Of a stretch of DNA of 64,000 bases, positions 43,653-51,325 are shown piece by piece. The stretch's first letter is position 1. Every line of letters begins with the position of its first letter. Below the pieces are notes generated by a model. It was given only the letters and a program-made list of their open reading frames with translations, had not been told where the DNA came from and made no database searches. The position numbers were made by a program, and so were the translations under genes. Source of the DNA: Pseudomonas sp. Teo4. Lineage in GTDB: Bacteria > Pseudomonadota > Gammaproteobacteria > Pseudomonadales > Pseudomonadaceae. The stretch covers positions 1,240,001-1,304,000 of the forward strand of contig NZ_JAXCIL010000002.1 of NCBI RefSeq assembly GCF_034387475.1, read 5' to 3'.

Positions 43653-45736
43653 GCGGCTTCTTCAGCTCGGTGCCACCGGCCCGCGACTGGTTCTACGGCG
43701 TGCGTACCTTCATCGCGTCGATGATCGCGCTGTACATCGCCCTCTACATGGAACTGCCGCGTCCCTATTGGGCCATGGCCACGGTCTACATCGTCTCCAG
43801 CCCCTTCGTCGGGCCGACCAGTTCCAAGGCACTGTACCGTGCGCTCGGTACCCTGCTGGGGGCGGGCGGTGCGGTGTTTTTGGTGCCACCACTGGTGCAG
43901 TCGCCGCTGTTGCTGAGCACGGCCATCGCGCTGTGGACCGGTACCCTGCTGTTCCTCTCGCTTAACCTGCGCACCGCCAACAACTACGTGCTGATGCTGG
44001 CCGGCTACACCTTGCCGATGATTGCCCTGGCGGTGGTCGACAACCCCACTGCAGTGTTCGATGTGGCCTCGTCGCGCGCCCAGGAAATCTGCCTGGGCAT
44101 TGTCTGTGCGGCGGTGGTCGGTGCGATCTTCTGGCCGCGTCGACTGGCGCCGGTGGTGGTCGGTTCGACCGGCAACTGGTTCAACGAGGCGATTCGCTAT
44201 AGCGACACCTACCTGGCCCGTGATGTGGCCGCTGACAAAGTCGGCGGCATGCGGGCTTCCATGGTGGCCACGTTCAATACGCTGGAAATGATGATCGGCC
44301 AGCTTGGCCACGAAGGTGCTGGCCCCCACACCGTGAAGAACGCTCGCGAACTGCGTGGCCGGATGATTCATCTGCTGCCGGTAATCGATGCCCTGGACGA
44401 TGCCTTGGTCGCCCTCGAAGGCCGTGCGCCGGAACAGTTCGCCCGCTTGCAACCTGTGCTGAGTGCTGCGCGTGAGTGGCTTGAGGGCACTGCCAAGGAC
44501 GCCTCCTTGCCGCGTTGGACCGCCCTGCACGAGCAGATCGACCGCCTGCAACCCAGCGCGGCTGCGTTGGATGTACGTGCGGAACTGCTGCTTTCCAACG
44601 CGTTGTACCGCCTGACCGAGTGGGTCGACCTGTGGCAGGACTGCTGCGCCCTGCAGCATGCCCTGCGCCTGGACGACGCCACCCCCTGGCGCGCCACCTA
44701 CCGCCACTGGCGCCTGGGCCGCCTGACCCCCTTCTTCGACCGCGGCCTGATGCTCTATTCGGTGTTCTCCACCGTGACCGCAATCATCGTCGCCAGTGGC
44801 CTTTGGATTCTGCTGGGCTGGAACGACGGCGGCAGCGCGGTCATTCTGGCCGCCGTGGCGTGCAGCTTCTTCGCCGCCATGGACGACCCGGCACCGCAGA
44901 TCTACCGGTTCTTCTTCTGGACGCTGATGTCGGTGATCTTCTCCAGCGTCTACCTGTTCCTGGTACTGCCCAACCTGCACGACTTCCCGATGCTGGTGCT
45001 GGCCTTTGCCGTGCCCTTCATTTGCGTGGGCACCCTGACGGTGCAGCCGCGCTTCTACCTGGGCACCTTGCTGACCATCGTCAACACCGCCACCTTCATC
45101 AGCATCCAGGGCGCCTACGACGCCGACTTCCTGACCTTCATCAACGCCAACATGGCCGGCCCCGTGGGCCTGTTGTTCGCCTTCATCTGGACCTTGCTGC
45201 TGCGCCCGTTCGGGGTGGAGCTGGCCGCCAAGCGCATGACCCGCTTCGCCTGGCTCGATATCGTCGAGATGACCCATTCGGCGACCCTGGCCGAGCATCG
45301 CCAGGTCGGTGTGCAAATGCTCGACCGCCTGATGCAGCACTTGCCGCGCCTGTCGCAGACCGGACAGGACAGCGGCGTGGCCCTGCGCGACCTGCGCGTG
45401 GGCCTAAACCTGCTGGACCTTCTGGCCTACATGCCCCGCGTTGGCCAGCAAGCGCGCGAGCGTCTGGAAACCGTGATCGAAGAAGTCGGTGAGCACTACG
45501 CCGCCTGCTTACGTGCCAACCGCCGCCTGCGCGCTCCGGCGGAGCTGTTGCGCAACATGGAGCGCGCCCGCCAGGGCCTGGCGCTGGATGAGCACAACGA
45601 CCGTGGCGATGCCCGTGTGCACTTGCTGCACGCGCTGAGCGGCCTGCGCCTGGCCTTGCTGCCGGGTGTCGAAGTGATGCTCGAACCAACCGAACAACCG
45701 CAACTGCCCCAAGGCATCGATGGAGCGCCCCTGTGA
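43649..45736 (+). CDS. FUSC/AaeB-type inner-membrane efflux protein
   Basis: Aromatic-acid exporter family protein of 695 residues with two membrane blocks (about 15-165 and 370-520), each of six segments, and cytoplasmic regions between and after. FVGPTSSKALYRALGTLLGA near residue 50 is the FUSC signature. With the DUF1656, HlyD and NodT proteins downstream it would form a tripartite pump for weak organic acids such as p-hydroxybenzoate. It overlaps both neighbours by 4 bp. Confidence 0.9.
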   Translation: MSGFFSSVPPARDWFYGVRTFIASMIALYIALYMELPRPYWAMATVYIVSSPFVGPTSSKALYRALGTLLGAGGAVFLVPPLVQSPLLLSTAIALWTGTLLFLSLNLRTANNYVLMLAGYTLPMIALAVVDNPTAVFDVASSRAQEICLGIVCAAVVGAIFWPRRLAPVVVGSTGNWFNEAIRYSDTYLARDVAADKVGGMRASMVATFNTLEMMIGQLGHEGAGPHTVKNARELRGRMIHLLPVIDALDDALVALEGRAPEQFARLQPVLSAAREWLEGTAKDASLPRWTALHEQIDRLQPSAAALDVRAELLLSNALYRLTEWVDLWQDCCALQHALRLDDATPWRATYRHWRLGRLTPFFDRGLMLYSVFSTVTAIIVASGLWILLGWNDGGSAVILAAVACSFFAAMDDPAPQIYRFFFWTLMSVIFSSVYLFLVLPNLHDFPMLVLAFAVPFICVGTLTVQPRFYLGTLLTIVNTATFISIQGAYDADFLTFINANMAGPVGLLFAFIWTLLLRPFGVELAAKRMTRFAWLDIVEMTHSATLAEHRQVGVQMLDRLMQHLPRLSQTGQDSGVALRDLRVGLNLLDLLAYMPRVGQQARERLETVIEEVGEHYAACLRANRRLRAPAELLRNMERARQGLALDEHNDRGDARVHLLHALSGLRLALLPGVEVMLEPTEQPQLPQGIDGAPL

Positions 45737-45945
45737 TCGGTGATCTGGATATCAGCGGGGTATTCCTGCCCACGCTGCTGGTGATGATGGTGTTCACCTA
45801 CCTGTTGTTCCTGGGCGTCCACGCCGTGCTGGTGCGCCTGCATTTCTACCGCCTGGTCTGGCACCGGGCGTTGTTCAACGTTGCCCTGTATGCCGTGCTG
45901 CTGGGCGCGGTCGACCACTTTTGCCGAAACCTGATGCTGCCATGA
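45733..45945 (+). CDS. DUF1656 membrane protein (AaeX-like)
   Basis: Small protein of 70 residues with two membrane helices (about 9-30 and 45-65; GVFLPTLLVMMVFTYLLFLG). DUF1656 proteins regularly sit between FUSC and HlyD genes, as AaeX does in E. coli. GTG start overlapping the preceding stop (GTGA) and ATGA overlap with the next gene show translational coupling. Confidence 0.87.
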   Translation: MIGDLDISGVFLPTLLVMMVFTYLLFLGVHAVLVRLHFYRLVWHRALFNVALYAVLLGAVDHFCRNLMLP

Positions 45946-46817
45946 AAAAACCTTTGCTGACCTTGGGCCGTGTGGTCCTGACCTTGCTGGTAGTGAGCTT
46001 CGCCGCCGTGCTCGTGTGGCAGATGGTGGTGTACTACCTGTTCGCCCCCTGGACTCGCGACGGCCACATTCGCGCCGACGTGATCCAGATTGCCCCCGAC
46101 GTCTCCGGGCTGATCCAGAAGGTCGAGGTGCGCGACAACCAGGTGGTCAAGCGCGGCGACGTGCTGTTCACCATCGACCAGGACCGCTTCAGTCTGGCCC
46201 TGCGCCAGGCCAAGGCGACCCTGGCCGAGCGCTCGGAAACCTTGGCCCAGGCCTCCCGCGAGGCGCAGCGAAACCGCAAGCTGGGCAACCTGGTGGCGGC
46301 CGAGCAGCTTGAAGAAAGCCAGTCCCGCGAGGCCCGCGCCCGCTCGGCGGTGAACGAAGCCCAGGTAGCGGTCGACACCGCCCAGCTCAACCTCGACCGT
46401 TCGGTGGTGCGCAGCCCGGTGGATGGCTACCTCAACGACCGTGCGCCGCGTAACCATGAGTTCGTCACCGCTGGCCGCCCGGTGCTGTCGGTGGTCGACA
46501 GCGCTTCGTACCACGTGGACGGTTACTTCGAAGAAACCAAACTCGGTGGCATCCACATTGGCGATGCCGTGGACATCCGCGTGATGGGCGACAACACCCG
46601 CCTGCGTGGCCGCGTGCAGAGCTTCGCCGCCGCCATCGAAGACCGCGACCGCAGCAGCGGCGCCAACCTGTTGCCCAACGTCAACCCGGCGTTCAGCTGG
46701 GTGCGCCTGGCCCAGCGGATTCCGGTGCGTATCGCCTTCGACGAAGTGCCAGAAGACTTCCGCATGATCGCCGGGCGTACCGCAACCGTTTCGATCATCG
46801 AGGGCCAGCGCCCATGA
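45942..46817 (+). CDS. HlyD-family periplasmic adaptor (AaeA-like)
   Basis: Membrane-fusion protein of 291 residues: N-terminal anchor (8-32), lipoyl/barrel halves (APDVSGLIQKVEVRDNQVVK and VVRSPVDGYLNDRAPRNHEF) around a short coiled coil (about 90-150), and a C-terminal beta domain (GDAVDIRVMGDNTRLRG). It connects the FUSC pump to the outer-membrane channel. ATGA overlaps at both ends. Confidence 0.92.
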   Translation: MKKPLLTLGRVVLTLLVVSFAAVLVWQMVVYYLFAPWTRDGHIRADVIQIAPDVSGLIQKVEVRDNQVVKRGDVLFTIDQDRFSLALRQAKATLAERSETLAQASREAQRNRKLGNLVAAEQLEESQSREARARSAVNEAQVAVDTAQLNLDRSVVRSPVDGYLNDRAPRNHEFVTAGRPVLSVVDSASYHVDGYFEETKLGGIHIGDAVDIRVMGDNTRLRGRVQSFAAAIEDRDRSSGANLLPNVNPAFSWVRLAQRIPVRIAFDEVPEDFRMIAGRTATVSIIEGQRP

Positions 46818-48232
46818 AACAGCTGATCCTGGCCGGTTTCTGCCTGTCTCTGGGGGCCTGCATGATGGTGGGCCCGGACTATGAAGTGCCGAAGGACGCT
46901 GCGGTACAGCGCAGCGACCTCAACGGCCCGCTGCGCCAGGATGCCGACAGCGTGGTGTCGGCGCCGGTGCCCGAGGACTGGTGGCAGCTGTATCAGGATC
47001 AACGGCTCAATGAACTGGTGCGCCAGGCGTTGAGTGCCAACACCGAGCTGCGCGTGGCGGCGGCCAACATCGCCAAGGCCCGTGCCCAGGTTGAAGTGGC
47101 CGAATCGCAGGGTGGCTTCAATGGCGGCGTTAAACTGGGCGCCCAGCGTTTGCAGGAGTCTGGCGAAGCCTTCCTGCTCAGCGAGAAAGTGCCGGTGGCC
47201 AACATCGGCGAGGCGATCATCAGCGCTTCTTACCAGTTCGACCTGTGGGGCACCTTCAAGCGCGGTACCGAAGCGGCCAAGGCCAACGCCGACGCCGTGC
47301 AGGCTGCTGCCGATACCGCGCGCATCACCTTGGTGGCGGATGTGGTCAAGGCCTACACCCAGGTGTGTTCGGCCAACGAGGAATACCACATCGCCCGCGA
47401 GTCGCTCGACTTGCAACAGCAGAGCGTGCAGCTGAACCAGCGCCTGCGTGATGCTGGCCGAGGCGACGAGACTCAGGTCACCCGTTCGCAGACCCAGTTC
47501 AAGTCGTTGCGTGCCGAGTTGCCGCGCTTCAAGGCCGAGCGGGAAACGGGTCTGTATACCTTGGCGGCATTGCTGGCCAAACCTGTGAACCAGTTGCCAG
47601 CCGGCACAGCCGATTGCGCCGAGTTGCCGCACCTTGCCCAACTGGTCCCGGTGGGCGACGGCGCCGCACTGCTCAAGCGCCGCCCCGACGTGCGCCAGGC
47701 CGAACGCCAGCTCGCGGCGGCAACGGCAAACATTGGCGTGGCCACTGGCGCGCTGTACCCGGACATCAGCATCGGCGCCCAGGTGGGCACCATCGGTATT
47801 CTGGAAAACCTCGGCGAACCCGCGACCAACCGCTGGGGCTTTGGCCCACAGATCAGCTGGACTATTCCTACCAATGGCACCCGTGCACGTATCCGCATGG
47901 CCGAAGCCTCGACCCAGGCGGCACTGGCTAATTTCGACGGTGTAGTGCTGAACGCCATTCGCGAGACCCAGACACGATTGGCGCAGTACAGCGCGTTGCT
48001 GGATCGGCGTGATGCGCTGGCCGAGGCTGAGAAGTCGGCCAAGGAAGCAGCAGACCAGACGCACCGGTATTACCAGGCCGGGCGTGAGTCGTTCCTGGCG
48101 GATTTGCAGGCGACACGGACCTATACCGATATGCGCGCGCAGTTGGCGGCGGCCAATAGCCAGGTGGCGTTGGGGCAGGTTGGGGTGTTCCTGGCGTTGG
48201 GTGGTGGCTGGAAGGACACGACCAAGCATTGA
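46814..48232 (+). CDS. NodT-family outer-membrane efflux lipoprotein
   Basis: TolC-like channel of 472 residues with lipobox LGAC (Cys16), two OEP repeats (PEDWWQLYQDQRLNELVRQAL; RRPDVRQAERQLAAATANIG) and coiled-coil segments. Last gene of the marR operon, overlapping the adaptor by 4 bp and followed at once by a terminator. It completes the tripartite pump. Confidence 0.93.
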   Translation: MKQLILAGFCLSLGACMMVGPDYEVPKDAAVQRSDLNGPLRQDADSVVSAPVPEDWWQLYQDQRLNELVRQALSANTELRVAAANIAKARAQVEVAESQGGFNGGVKLGAQRLQESGEAFLLSEKVPVANIGEAIISASYQFDLWGTFKRGTEAAKANADAVQAAADTARITLVADVVKAYTQVCSANEEYHIARESLDLQQQSVQLNQRLRDAGRGDETQVTRSQTQFKSLRAELPRFKAERETGLYTLAALLAKPVNQLPAGTADCAELPHLAQLVPVGDGAALLKRRPDVRQAERQLAAATANIGVATGALYPDISIGAQVGTIGILENLGEPATNRWGFGPQISWTIPTNGTRARIRMAEASTQAALANFDGVVLNAIRETQTRLAQYSALLDRRDALAEAEKSAKEAADQTHRYYQAGRESFLADLQATRTYTDMRAQLAAANSQVALGQVGVFLALGGGWKDTTKH

Positions 48233-48240
48233 GATTGCCC

Positions 48241-48260
48241 GGGCCGCCTTGCGGCCCTTT
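48241..48260 (+). terminator. Rho-independent terminator of the efflux operon
   Basis: GGGCCGC (48241-48247), loop CTT, GCGGCCC (48251-48257), then TTT and a pyrimidine-rich stretch. Confidence 0.75.
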
Positions 48261-48265
48261 CTAAT

Positions 48266-48373
48266 CTGAAACCAAATACTTCAGTTCCAACTCTCTGGCG
48301 AATACTCCTACGACGCCTATCGCTAGCTGCTGTCTTGGCCCGCACGCGCACCAGGAATAACGTCCCCCGAGTC
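48266..48373. repeat. Direct repeat copy A (108 bp)
   Basis: Starts CTGAAACCAAATACTTCAGT and ends near AGGAATAACGTCC; about 80% identical to copy B at 48787-48893, same orientation. Translated on the minus strand both copies keep an open frame with shared residues (AKTAASDR, IRQR, FGFR), but no start or ribosome-binding site is convincing, so I list it as a repeat and not a gene. Confidence 0.8.
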
Positions 48374-48408
48374 AACTCGATGGTGTTGTAAAACAGAGGG
48401 GTTCAACA

Positions 48409-48693
48409 ATGGCAAACGAACGCTCTACTTCCGTATGGGATGCGTTGGTTGATTCGCCTGAAGAAGCCGAAAACCTTCGGCTACGTTCCAAGCTGATGCG
48501 TGTATTGACCAAGGCCGTGCGGTCTTGGGACCTCCCACAAAAGGAAGCGGCTCGACGGCTGCATGTGACCCAGCCTCGCTTGAGCGAGTTACTGAACGGG
48601 AAAATTGACAAGTTCTCTCTGGATGCACTGGTGAACCTGCTGGCAAATGCAGATTTGGAAGTGGATTTCGTCGTTAAAGAAAGAGCTGCCTGA
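48409..48693 (+). CDS. XRE/HigA-type HTH protein, orphan antitoxin-like
   Basis: Protein of 94 residues with a central HTH (SWDLPQKEAARRLHVTQPRL, SELLNGKIDKFSLDALVNLL), the form typical of antitoxins that pair with RelE/HigB-like toxins. In such pairs the toxin gene normally precedes the antitoxin. Here the 176 bp upstream hold only a terminator and direct repeat copy A, and nothing toxin-like follows. It may be a solitary regulator. AGAGGGG precedes the ATG at 48409. It lies between the two copies of the direct repeat. Confidence 0.83.
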   Translation: MANERSTSVWDALVDSPEEAENLRLRSKLMRVLTKAVRSWDLPQKEAARRLHVTQPRLSELLNGKIDKFSLDALVNLLANADLEVDFVVKERAA

Positions 48694-48786
48694 TAAGTGC
48701 GGTTGATAAGTTACGGGCTGGCCTTGGGGCTGGCCCGTATCATTTCCGCTGGTCTTAGGTTCAAGAGACGTAAGACTTTTCCGAAC

Positions 48787-48893
48787 CTGAAACCAAATGC
48801 TTCAGTTCTGATTCTCTGTCGAATTATCCTACGGCACCTGTCGGAAGCTGCTGTCTTGGCTTGGAAGTGCCCCAGGAATAACGTCCTCGGGTC
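48787..48893. repeat. Direct repeat copy B (107 bp)
   Basis: Diverged copy of 48266-48373 (CTGAAACCAAATGCTTCAGT ... AGGAATAACGTCC). It lies in the 388-bp gap 48694-49081, which also contains a small hairpin (48907-48927) and the structured RNA candidate. Confidence 0.8.
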
Positions 48894-48950
48894 GCCTTGC
48901 AAGGTGATCGGGCGTGAGACACCCGATGGTTACAGGTTGCGCCACTCTAT

Positions 48951-49027
48951 GGTGGTCGTGCGCGGGCAGGCTTCGGCCTGGCCGGGTCTCCTGTACCCCG
49001 GGTCTCACCCCGTGCACGACTGCCACC
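48951..49027 (+). ncRNA. Candidate structured leader RNA (three-way junction)
   Basis: Outer stem P1: GGTGG (48951-48955) with CCACC (49023-49027), a three-base bulge, then TCGTGCGCGGG (48956-48966) with CCCGTGCACGA (49009-49019), one G-U pair. P2: CAGGC-TTCG-GCCTG (48967-48980), a cUUCGg tetraloop. P3: CCGGG (48982-48986) with CCCGG (48997-49001). An upstream CCAC (48942-48945) can alternatively pair with GTGG of P1. It lies 54 bp before a two-gene DUF operon. Either a cis-regulatory leader or an sRNA; no Rfam name comes to mind. Confidence 0.6.
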
Positions 49028-49081
49028 CAAATCCGTGAGACGAGGAGGAAGGCAGACCATTCCCAAGTACAGGAGTCCGCC

Positions 49082-49357
49082 ATGAAAAAGCTCGTCCCCG
49101 ACCCACCTCCCTCATCCCTGCTTCTACTCGATCCCCCCTTGTTCTCACTGCAAGTCCCTCCAAGCGCCGAAGAATGCGACCAGTTGATCAGCGCAATGAC
49201 CCTGACCGTAGAACAGACAACCACCGTCCTGATCGACAGCGGCCCAGGCCTGATTCGCGATGCCATGGGCATGAACCTGCGTCTGCTGTGCCGGATGATC
49301 AACGTCCTGAGCGAGCACACAAGCAACGCCATTCGAACCAGGGAGCAGCAGCGATGA
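49082..49357 (+). CDS. Small DUF6124/DUF3077-like protein
   Basis: Protein of 91 residues: a proline-rich head (MKKLVPDPPPSSLLLLDPP) followed by LFSLQVPPSAEECDQLISAM and a helical region. The form 'LFxVxPxxxxEdAL' plus helices is typical of small Pseudomonas proteins of unknown function found in pairs. AGGAG six bases before ATG 49082 fixes the start. It overlaps the next gene by 4 bp (ATGA) and follows the structured RNA candidate. No function can be given. Confidence 0.75.
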   Translation: MKKLVPDPPPSSLLLLDPPLFSLQVPPSAEECDQLISAMTLTVEQTTTVLIDSGPGLIRDAMGMNLRLLCRMINVLSEHTSNAIRTREQQR

Positions 49358-49602
49358 GCGATGACCCGAAGCTCACTTCAACAGCCGGCGAGGAAACCTT
49401 CGACCTGTTCCGCCTGCAGCCCGATGTGCCTTTCAACCATGCCTTTTCGCAGCTATCCGTGTTGCTCGGCTGCATTCGCCACCTGACCACCGAAGCCGAA
49501 ATGGAAGGCGACCGCGTGGCCGGGAGTGCGGCGCGGATTCTCAGTGAGATGGCCAAGGCATTGATCGATGATATGGAGCGGGGGATGAACAGGGTGCTCT
49601 GA
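49354..49602 (+). CDS. DUF3077-family small protein
   Basis: Protein of 82 residues with LFRLQPDVPFNHAFSQLSVLLGCIRHLT and a C-terminal helix, matching DUF3077 as I know it. Translationally coupled to the preceding gene. Related to it in layout (LFxLQxxxxxxxA), so the pair may have arisen by duplication. Function unknown. It converges on the Fic gene. Confidence 0.78.
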   Translation: MSDDPKLTSTAGEETFDLFRLQPDVPFNHAFSQLSVLLGCIRHLTTEAEMEGDRVAGSAARILSEMAKALIDDMERGMNRVL

Positions 49603-49631
49603 GCGATGTGCAAGCTTGGGCAGGAGTGGAT

Positions 49632-51128
49632 TCACTCCTGCTCGGTTTCCGTTCGCTGAGCCGCAAGCATCTGCTGGGACTTCTGCTCGATGAACTCGAA
49701 CACCTCCTCCGGTACGGAGTACAGATATTGCTTGCGCCTGTTCTTGGAAACGATTCCGTCATTGGTAAGGCACATCATCACCAGGTTGGCCAGATCACTG
49801 CCGCGAACATCGTATCGCTCGTTTACCGCACGGTAGACTGCGTCATAGCAGGCGAGGAAGTCCGCTTCTTTCTGCAGTTCCACCTCAAGGGCGATCTTGG
49901 CCATGTCGAGTGTGAAGGCAACGCAGGGCGTCGCATCCCAGTAGCGATACACTGCTTCGCTTCCCCTGAACTCGAAGCTGTATTGACCGAAGTCGATCCA
50001 CCTGACGTCCCAAAACTCCCGCACTGGTCGTGAAAACGTTTGCAGTGCTTCAAGGTAGCGTAGCTCCTGGCTCTTCATGGCAACCGACATGGGTAGCAGC
50101 AAGCCGTCTTCCAATGCCCCTGCTCGGCAGAGCGCTTGATGGATCAAGAAACGGGACAGGCGACCATTGCCATCCATGAATGGATGAAGCAGCACGAAAC
50201 CAAACGAGATGATGCCTGCCGCTACCAGTGGGTCGACTTGTGTCGGGGCGTCGTTGGCAAAGTGCATCAGGCTTTCCATGAGCTCTCGGCACAGGTCGGG
50301 AGGTGGTGGCAGGAATGTGACTCCGGTAGCCCCGGGCGTACCGTCCGACAGATAGTTTTGCTCGTGCCTGAATGCCGCCGCGAGATCGAAGGGATTGGAG
50401 ACAGTTGCATTCTGTAGGCCTACCAGGTAGTCCTCGCTCAATGGTTGGCGTTGGTGTGCCTGACGAAGCAGTTGAATGAAGCGGCGGGATTTGTCCTCGG
50501 AAGGCGACTCGCGCTCAATGGCGAAAGAGTCCTTCGTTTCATGCAGGTAGGCCCAGTTCAGTGCCCGGTCCATCATGATAGGCGGCAATGCCGCGATGAA
50601 GGCTCGTGCTTTCATGAGGATGTCATGGTCGAGTAGCGCCAGGATCTCAGGCGTGCGCTCGACAGTGGCGCAGTAGGTCAGGTCGCCCAAGCCGTTGAAG
50701 TCGACCCGCCATTTGGCGTTTCGCTCGCCAGGGCGGGTGATATAGCGTTCAGGATCAAAGAGCGGAACATATGGCGTGCGCACGGGTGCATGCTGCTTGA
50801 CTTCCTCCCCAGTGAACGCCTCTCTGAGATAGCACGCCTTTCTGATGTATATGCCGTTGGGGGCTTGTTGATGGGATTGTTCCAACGCTGCGGCTGGGAT
50901 TTGCGGCAAGGCCTGCGCGAGAATCGAGAGGTTGATACCCTCGTGCTTGAGGGCAAACAGTACGTGGCCAAGCAGATCATCCGACGCTGGGGTGATACTT
51001 GCGGGTACGGCCAGTGTATGTCCTATCGGTTCAAGCCTGGTTACTGGCTTTATGATTGCAGGTCTGCGCAGGGGCACTGCTGTGAGGCTGAGCTTCTGGA
51101 TGAGAAATGAATAACCAACGGCGTCCAT
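49632..51128 (-). CDS. Fic-domain protein (probable AMP transferase)
   Basis: Protein of 498 residues with an intact Fic motif HPFMDGNGRLSR (315-326), which catalyses transfer of AMP or other nucleotides to protein hydroxyls. An N-terminal helix contains SFAIER (201-206), which fits the class II self-inhibitory motif [S/T]xxxE[G/N] except for Arg at the last place. A C-terminal winged-helix-like region (DVRGSDLANLVMMCLTND) resembles DNA-binding tails of similar Fic proteins. The ATG at 51128 has AGGA ten bases upstream. No separate antitoxin is adjacent. Target unknown. Confidence 0.87.
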   Translation of the reverse strand: MDAVGYSFLIQKLSLTAVPLRRPAIIKPVTRLEPIGHTLAVPASITPASDDLLGHVLFALKHEGINLSILAQALPQIPAAALEQSHQQAPNGIYIRKACYLREAFTGEEVKQHAPVRTPYVPLFDPERYITRPGERNAKWRVDFNGLGDLTYCATVERTPEILALLDHDILMKARAFIAALPPIMMDRALNWAYLHETKDSFAIERESPSEDKSRRFIQLLRQAHQRQPLSEDYLVGLQNATVSNPFDLAAAFRHEQNYLSDGTPGATGVTFLPPPPDLCRELMESLMHFANDAPTQVDPLVAAGIISFGFVLLHPFMDGNGRLSRFLIHQALCRAGALEDGLLLPMSVAMKSQELRYLEALQTFSRPVREFWDVRWIDFGQYSFEFRGSEAVYRYWDATPCVAFTLDMAKIALEVELQKEADFLACYDAVYRAVNERYDVRGSDLANLVMMCLTNDGIVSKNRRKQYLYSVPEEVFEFIEQKSQQMLAAQRTETEQE

Positions 51129-51162
51129 CTCAAAAAATCCTCATGGAGATTCGGTTAAACCA

Positions 51163-51189
51163 GATTTTCTTAACTGTACTAAGAAAATC
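51163..51189. promoter_or_regulatory. AT-rich palindromic operator upstream of fic
   Basis: GATTTTCTTA (51163-51172) and TAAGAAAATC (51180-51189) are perfect 10-bp inverted arms around ACTGTAC. A third half-site, GATTTCTT, follows at 51192-51199, and GATTTTTCATGAAATC is at 51271-51286. The 197-bp gap is much more AT-rich than its surroundings and separates fic from the divergent FTR1 gene. Confidence 0.6.
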
Positions 51190-51325
51190 CTGATTTCTTG
51201 GCATTTTGCCAATTTTTTCCTAACTGGCCATTCAGATCTGGCCGCATAGAGCCTTGCAAAGTTGTCACAAGATTTTTCATGAAATCCGCCCACAAACCTT
51301 GAGGGAACCAGAGTGGAAGTGAACA

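Noticed and set aside
48121..48375. Minus-strand frame through direct repeat A, with a similar frame at 48711-48902
   Set aside because: Shared residues follow from nucleotide similarity of the repeats; starts are unsupported. Kept as an observation, not a gene.
48697..49038. 113-codon plus-strand frame across direct repeat B and the RNA candidate
   Set aside because: No good ribosome-binding site, differences between repeat copies do not follow codon conservation in this frame, and the strong secondary structure explains the sequence better.
48240..51300. Prophage or insertion sequence as source of the accessory patch
   Set aside because: No integrase, transposase, phage structural gene, tRNA or terminal repeats beyond the 108-bp direct repeats.
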